Positions 62,258 to 64,000 of a DNA stretch of 64,000 nucleotides are shown here, in pieces. The number at the start of each line of letters is the position of its first letter. Within the stretch, counting starts at the first letter, position 1. The translations under genes were made by a program, and so were the position numbers. Origin of the DNA: Devosia indica (GTDB lineage Bacteria > Pseudomonadota > Alphaproteobacteria > Rhizobiales > Devosiaceae); assembly GCF_003056405.1 (NCBI RefSeq), contig NZ_PYVZ01000009.1, forward strand, positions 1-64,000, read 5' to 3'. A model generated the notes under the pieces. The model was given only the letters and a program-made list of their open reading frames with translations. It did not search any database and was not told where the DNA came from.

Positions 62258-64000
62258 TTACTCCAGCCGCACCAGCAAATCCTTGGCGTCGATCTGGTCA
62301 CCGGGCTTGATCAAGAGTTCGGCCACGGTGCCATCGGTTTCCGCATGGATGGCGGTTTCCATCTTCATGGCTTCGATCGAGCAGAGCACGTCACCGGCCT
62401 TGACCGCCTGGCCCAGCTTGACCGCCAGGGTCGAGATGACGCCGGGCATGGGGGCGCCGACCTGCTTGGGATCACCTGCTACCGCCTTTGCCCGTACGAC
62501 CACGTCGCCGGCCTTGAGACGATCGGGCACGGTGATGGTGCGCGGCTGGCCGTTAAGATCGAAAAAGCAGCGCACTTCACCCTTTTCATTGGTCGGGGCG
62601 CGGCCCTGATAGGTGACCACCAGCGTCTTGCCCTTTTCGATATCGACCAGCAGTTCGTCGCCTTCCTGCAGCCCATAGAAATAGACCGGCGTGGGCAGCA
62701 CTTCGGTGGGGCCGTACATCTCCTGGGTCTTTTCAAAATCCGAATAGACTTTCGGGTACATCAAATATGATGCGAGGCGATAATCATCGACCGGATGCCC
62801 GACCTCCTCGGAGATCTTTGCGCGCTCGGCTTCAAGATCGACATCCTTCAAATAGGAGCCGGGCCGCTCGGTCAGCGCCGTCTTGCCCTTGAGCACCTTC
62901 TTTTGCAGCTTTTCCGGGAAGCCGCCCGGCGGCTGGCCCAGATCCCCGGCAAAGAAACCGACCACGCTGTCGGGGAAGGCGATGTCCTTGTCCGGATTTT
63001 CCACATCGGCGCGGGTGATGCCGGCCGAAACCATGGCCAGCGCCATGTCACCCACCACCTTGGAGCTCGGCGTTACCTTGACGATGTCGCCGAACATCTG
63101 GTTGACGTCGGCATAGGTCTGGGCGACCTCGTGCCAGCGGGTTTCCAGGCCCAGCGAGCGCGCCTGCTCCTTGAGATTGGTGAACTGGCCGCCCGGCATT
63201 TCGTGCAGATAGACTTCCGAGGCGCCACCCTTGAGATCGCTCTCGAAGGCCCGGTACTGGGTGCGCACGGCTTCCCAATAGAACGAAATCTGCCGGATCG
63301 CCTTGGCGTCCAGCCCAGGATCGCGATCGGTATCGGCCGTGGCCGCGACCAGCGACCCCAGCGTGGGCTGGCTGGTGGTACCCGAAAGAGCATCCATTGC
63401 TGCATCGACCGCATCGACGCCGGCATCGACAGCCGCCAGCACCGTGGCTGCTGCAGCGCCCGAAGTGTCATGGGTATGAAGATGAATCGGCAGGCCGATC
63501 TCTTCCTTCAGCGTCGCAATCAGCTTGCGCGCGGCAGCCGGCTTCATCAGCCCCGCCATGTCCTTCAGGCCCAGCACATGCGCGCCGGCCGCTTCCAGCT
63601 CCTTGGCAAGCGCCACATAATATTTCAGGTCGTACTTGGCCCGGTCGGGGTCCAGCATGTCGCCGGTATAGCAGACCACACCCTCGCACACCTTGTCGGC
63701 CTCGATCACCGCGTCCATCGAGACGCGCATGTTCTCGACCCAGTTCAGGCAGTCAAAGACGCGGAAGATGTCGACACCACCCTCGGCGGCCTGCTTGACG
63801 AAGAACTTGACGACATTGTCGGGATAATTGGTGTAACCCACCCCGTTTGAGCCGCGCAGCAGCATCTGCGTCAGGATATTGGGCGCGCCTTCGCGCACCT
63901 GCCGCAACCGCTCCCACGGGTCTTCGTTGAGGAAGCGCATCGAGACGTCGAAGGTGGCACCGCCCCAGCATTCAAGACTGAAGAGGTTCGGCAGGCCGCG
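62258..64000 (-). CDS. pyc: Pyruvate carboxylase, C-terminal part (runs off the window)
   Basis: The last 580 residues of pyruvate carboxylase, which makes oxaloacetate from pyruvate. Visible parts are the end of the carboxyltransferase domain (LFSLECWGGATFDVSMRFLNEDPWERL at the window edge, metal ligands in HLHTHDTSG), the allosteric/PYC_OADA region, and the biotin carrier domain with EAMKMETAIHAE about 35 residues from the end. The biotin carboxylase half and the start codon lie beyond position 64000. The open frame continues to the last base. Confidence 0.95.
   Translation of the reverse strand, partial: RGLPNLFSLECWGGATFDVSMRFLNEDPWERLRQVREGAPNILTQMLLRGSNGVGYTNYPDNVVKFFVKQAAEGGVDIFRVFDCLNWVENMRVSMDAVIEADKVCEGVVCYTGDMLDPDRAKYDLKYYVALAKELEAAGAHVLGLKDMAGLMKPAAARKLIATLKEEIGLPIHLHTHDTSGAAAATVLAAVDAGVDAVDAAMDALSGTTSQPTLGSLVAATADTDRDPGLDAKAIRQISFYWEAVRTQYRAFESDLKGGASEVYLHEMPGGQFTNLKEQARSLGLETRWHEVAQTYADVNQMFGDIVKVTPSSKVVGDMALAMVSAGITRADVENPDKDIAFPDSVVGFFAGDLGQPPGGFPEKLQKKVLKGKTALTERPGSYLKDVDLEAERAKISEEVGHPVDDYRLASYLMYPKVYSDFEKTQEMYGPTEVLPTPVYFYGLQEGDELLVDIEKGKTLVVTYQGRAPTNEKGEVRCFFDLNGQPRTITVPDRLKAGDVVVRAKAVAGDPKQVGAPMPGVISTLAVKLGQAVKAGDVLCSIEAMKMETAIHAETDGTVAELLIKPGDQIDAKDLLVRLE

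Overview
The window looks like a chromosome segment from an alphaproteobacterium of the order Hyphomicrobiales. Devosia or a close relative fits best, but that genus call is inference. The reasons are a high-GC, strongly GC3-biased coding style, gene blocks typical of the order (tsaD/hemC divergent with hemD, mitofilin-like and hemY; zinc-ribbon protein, ftsE, ftsX, plsC; hisC, prephenate dehydrogenase, DUF2125), and two alphaproteobacterial-type LexA boxes (GTTC-N7-GTTC). Coding density is very high. There are no rRNA genes, insertion sequences, prophage genes or CRISPR arrays; the only tRNA is tRNA-Thr(CGT).

Layout. 1-2.2 kb: the only clearly accessory stretch, with a PIN-domain protein translationally coupled to an unrecognised partner, then about 600 bp without genes holding a large interrupted palindrome. 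2.2-5.6 kb: leuD, a Rid-family protein, a GNAT, a CPBP protease and leuB, ending at a bidirectional terminator facing rpsP and ffh. 7.8-14.8 kb: a CelD-type acyltransferase coupled to a JmjC/cupin-like protein, then dapF-mtaB-ftsY-yciB and a DUF1761 protein. 14.8-18.6 kb: siderophore-interacting protein, a tandem palindromic repeat array, and EVE, YciI, gpsA and tsaD genes. 18.7-23.1 kb: hemC, hemD, mitofilin-like, hemY, tRNA-Thr. 23.2-32.8 kb: a FeeM-like acyltransferase, a GGDEF-EAL protein, a pterin dehydratase, and the imuA-imuB-dnaE2 mutasome operon behind a LexA box. 32.9-41.8 kb: TerB, UspA, ppa, a NaChBac-type sodium channel, a TlpA-like thioredoxin, argH, chaC, lysA, a CpdR-like regulator and a zinc-ribbon membrane protein. 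42-50.6 kb: ftsEX, plsC, a small LexA-box gene, a second ChaC homologue, DUF2125, prephenate dehydrogenase, hisC, a methyltransferase and gloB. 50.7-64 kb: a small gene behind a near-perfect sigma-54 promoter, then fumC, rpmF, mtgA, ispA, a MOSC protein, a YbaK protein, a PACE pump, a diguanylate cyclase, ispG, a secreted GH43 enzyme, a DUF1232 protein and the C-terminal part of pyruvate carboxylase, which runs off the right edge.

Most genes are housekeeping: leucine, lysine, arginine, histidine and tyrosine synthesis, the early steps of haem synthesis, isoprenoids (ispG, ispA), protein targeting (ffh and ftsY), division (ftsEX, yciB) and cell wall (mtgA). The least ordinary signals are an unannotated small protein under apparent SOS control (44.6 kb), a small Arg-rich protein under an apparent sigma-54 promoter (50.7 kb), a two-locus palindromic repeat family with compensatory base changes that takes in the stop codon of the flanking gene (15.7 and 46.7 kb), the coupled PIN pair (0.3-1.6 kb), and the sodium channel. 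I did not find one large undescribed system; these are separate leads. Start codons were moved to internal positions where a ribosome binding site, the usual family start or a regulatory site supported it.
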